Shown here in pieces: positions 32,171-32,366 of a stretch of 32,366 nucleotides of DNA. This DNA comes from Solirubrobacterales bacterium (lineage in GTDB: Bacteria; Actinomycetota; Thermoleophilia; Solirubrobacterales; Solirubrobacteraceae): the NCBI GenBank assembly GCA_019244745.1, contig JAFASF010000120.1, positions 1 through 32,366 on the forward strand, in the 5' to 3' direction. Below the pieces are notes generated by a model, which did no database searches, was not told the origin of the DNA, and saw only the letters and a list, made by a program, of their open reading frames with translations. The translations under genes were made by a program, and so were the position numbers. The stretch's first letter is position 1. Every line of letters begins with the position of its first letter.

Positions 32171-32366
32171 CGGATCCGTCCTCCGGAGGTGCTCCCGCGG
32201 TCAGCTCGAGATACACGTCCTCGAGCGTGGGGCGCGTGACCGTCAGATCCTCGAGCCGCTCTCCGCGGGCAAGGGCCTCGCTCGTGAGCTCGTGCAGCAA
32301 CGTCGTGGGGTCGTCGGTGTCGCGCTCAACGATGCCTCCGTGCCCGTTGCGATACGCGACGCGGTA
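32163..32366 (-). CDS. ABC transporter ATP-binding protein, C-terminal part
   Basis: The last 67 residues of an ATPase whose start lies beyond the right edge. The visible piece reads AYRNGHGGIVERDTDDPTTLL, then LTSEALARGERLEDLTVTRPTLEDVYLELT. The PTLEDVYLELT block is the usual C-terminal end of DrrA-type ABC-2 ATPases; Walker motifs are off-window. It overlaps and pairs with the permease gene downstream. Confidence 0.85.
   Translation of the reverse strand, partial: YRVAYRNGHGGIVERDTDDPTTLLHELTSEALARGERLEDLTVTRPTLEDVYLELTAGAPPEDGSDE

Overview
The window is GC-rich, gene-dense DNA (many GTG starts, many 4-base ATGA/GTGA gene overlaps). It most likely comes from a soil actinobacterium. A CU044_5270-type protein, an ECF41 sigma factor, a CtpE-like P-type ATPase, glucosyl-3-phosphoglycerate synthase, a BlaI/M56 pair and a form II cox-type molybdenum hydroxylase cluster together suggest class Thermoleophilia (Solirubrobacterales-like). 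That placement is inferred from protein style, not from a marker gene. No rRNA, tRNA, CRISPR array or intact insertion sequence was found.

Layout. Positions 1-3.9 kb look decayed. A PD-(D/E)XK nuclease gene has two apparent frameshifts and runs off the left edge. A small GntR regulator is divergent from a membrane-anchored CU044_5270-type protein, whose tandem paralogue downstream is frameshifted. At 3.9-5.4 kb an SDR/epimerase is convergent with an ECF41 sigma factor, a known type of pairing. At 5.5-10.1 kb lie a P-type cation ATPase lacking a normal start codon and an acyltransferase-SGNH O-acetylase. At 10.1-13.7 kb a FrnE/DsbA-like protein precedes lutABC for lactate oxidation.

At 13.7-17.3 kb there is a compact unit: a Tat-type Rieske protein, an M56 (BlaR1-like) membrane protease, a BlaI-family repressor and a lipoprotein predicted to be a beta-propeller. 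Short palindromes of the form CTAY-N5-ATAG sit at the Rieske start and at the BlaI/lipoprotein divergent region, suggesting one protease-controlled regulon. At 17.3-19.8 kb are an unrecognised 215-residue protein, a cupin-Lrp operon and a divergent EamA transporter.

At 19.8-28.8 kb a tight operon encodes a form II (not genuine CO-oxidising) molybdenum hydroxylase: coxS, coxL, coxM, the AAA+ ATPase coxD, the VWA protein coxE, an XdhC/CoxF factor, a MocA-like nucleotidyltransferase and membrane-anchored coxG, followed closely by an isocitrate lyase/PEP mutase-family enzyme. The order S-L-M and the AIRGAGR active-site loop both fit form II, so the substrate is unknown. A long hairpin closes the operon. 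On the minus strand at 28.9-32.4 kb are a degenerate M23 lipoprotein, glucosyl-3-phosphoglycerate synthase, a metallophosphoesterase, and an ABC-2 permease with its ATPase, which runs off the right edge.

The strongest candidates for something undescribed are the BlaI/M56/Rieske/lipoprotein regulon and the form II hydroxylase with its dedicated maturation genes.
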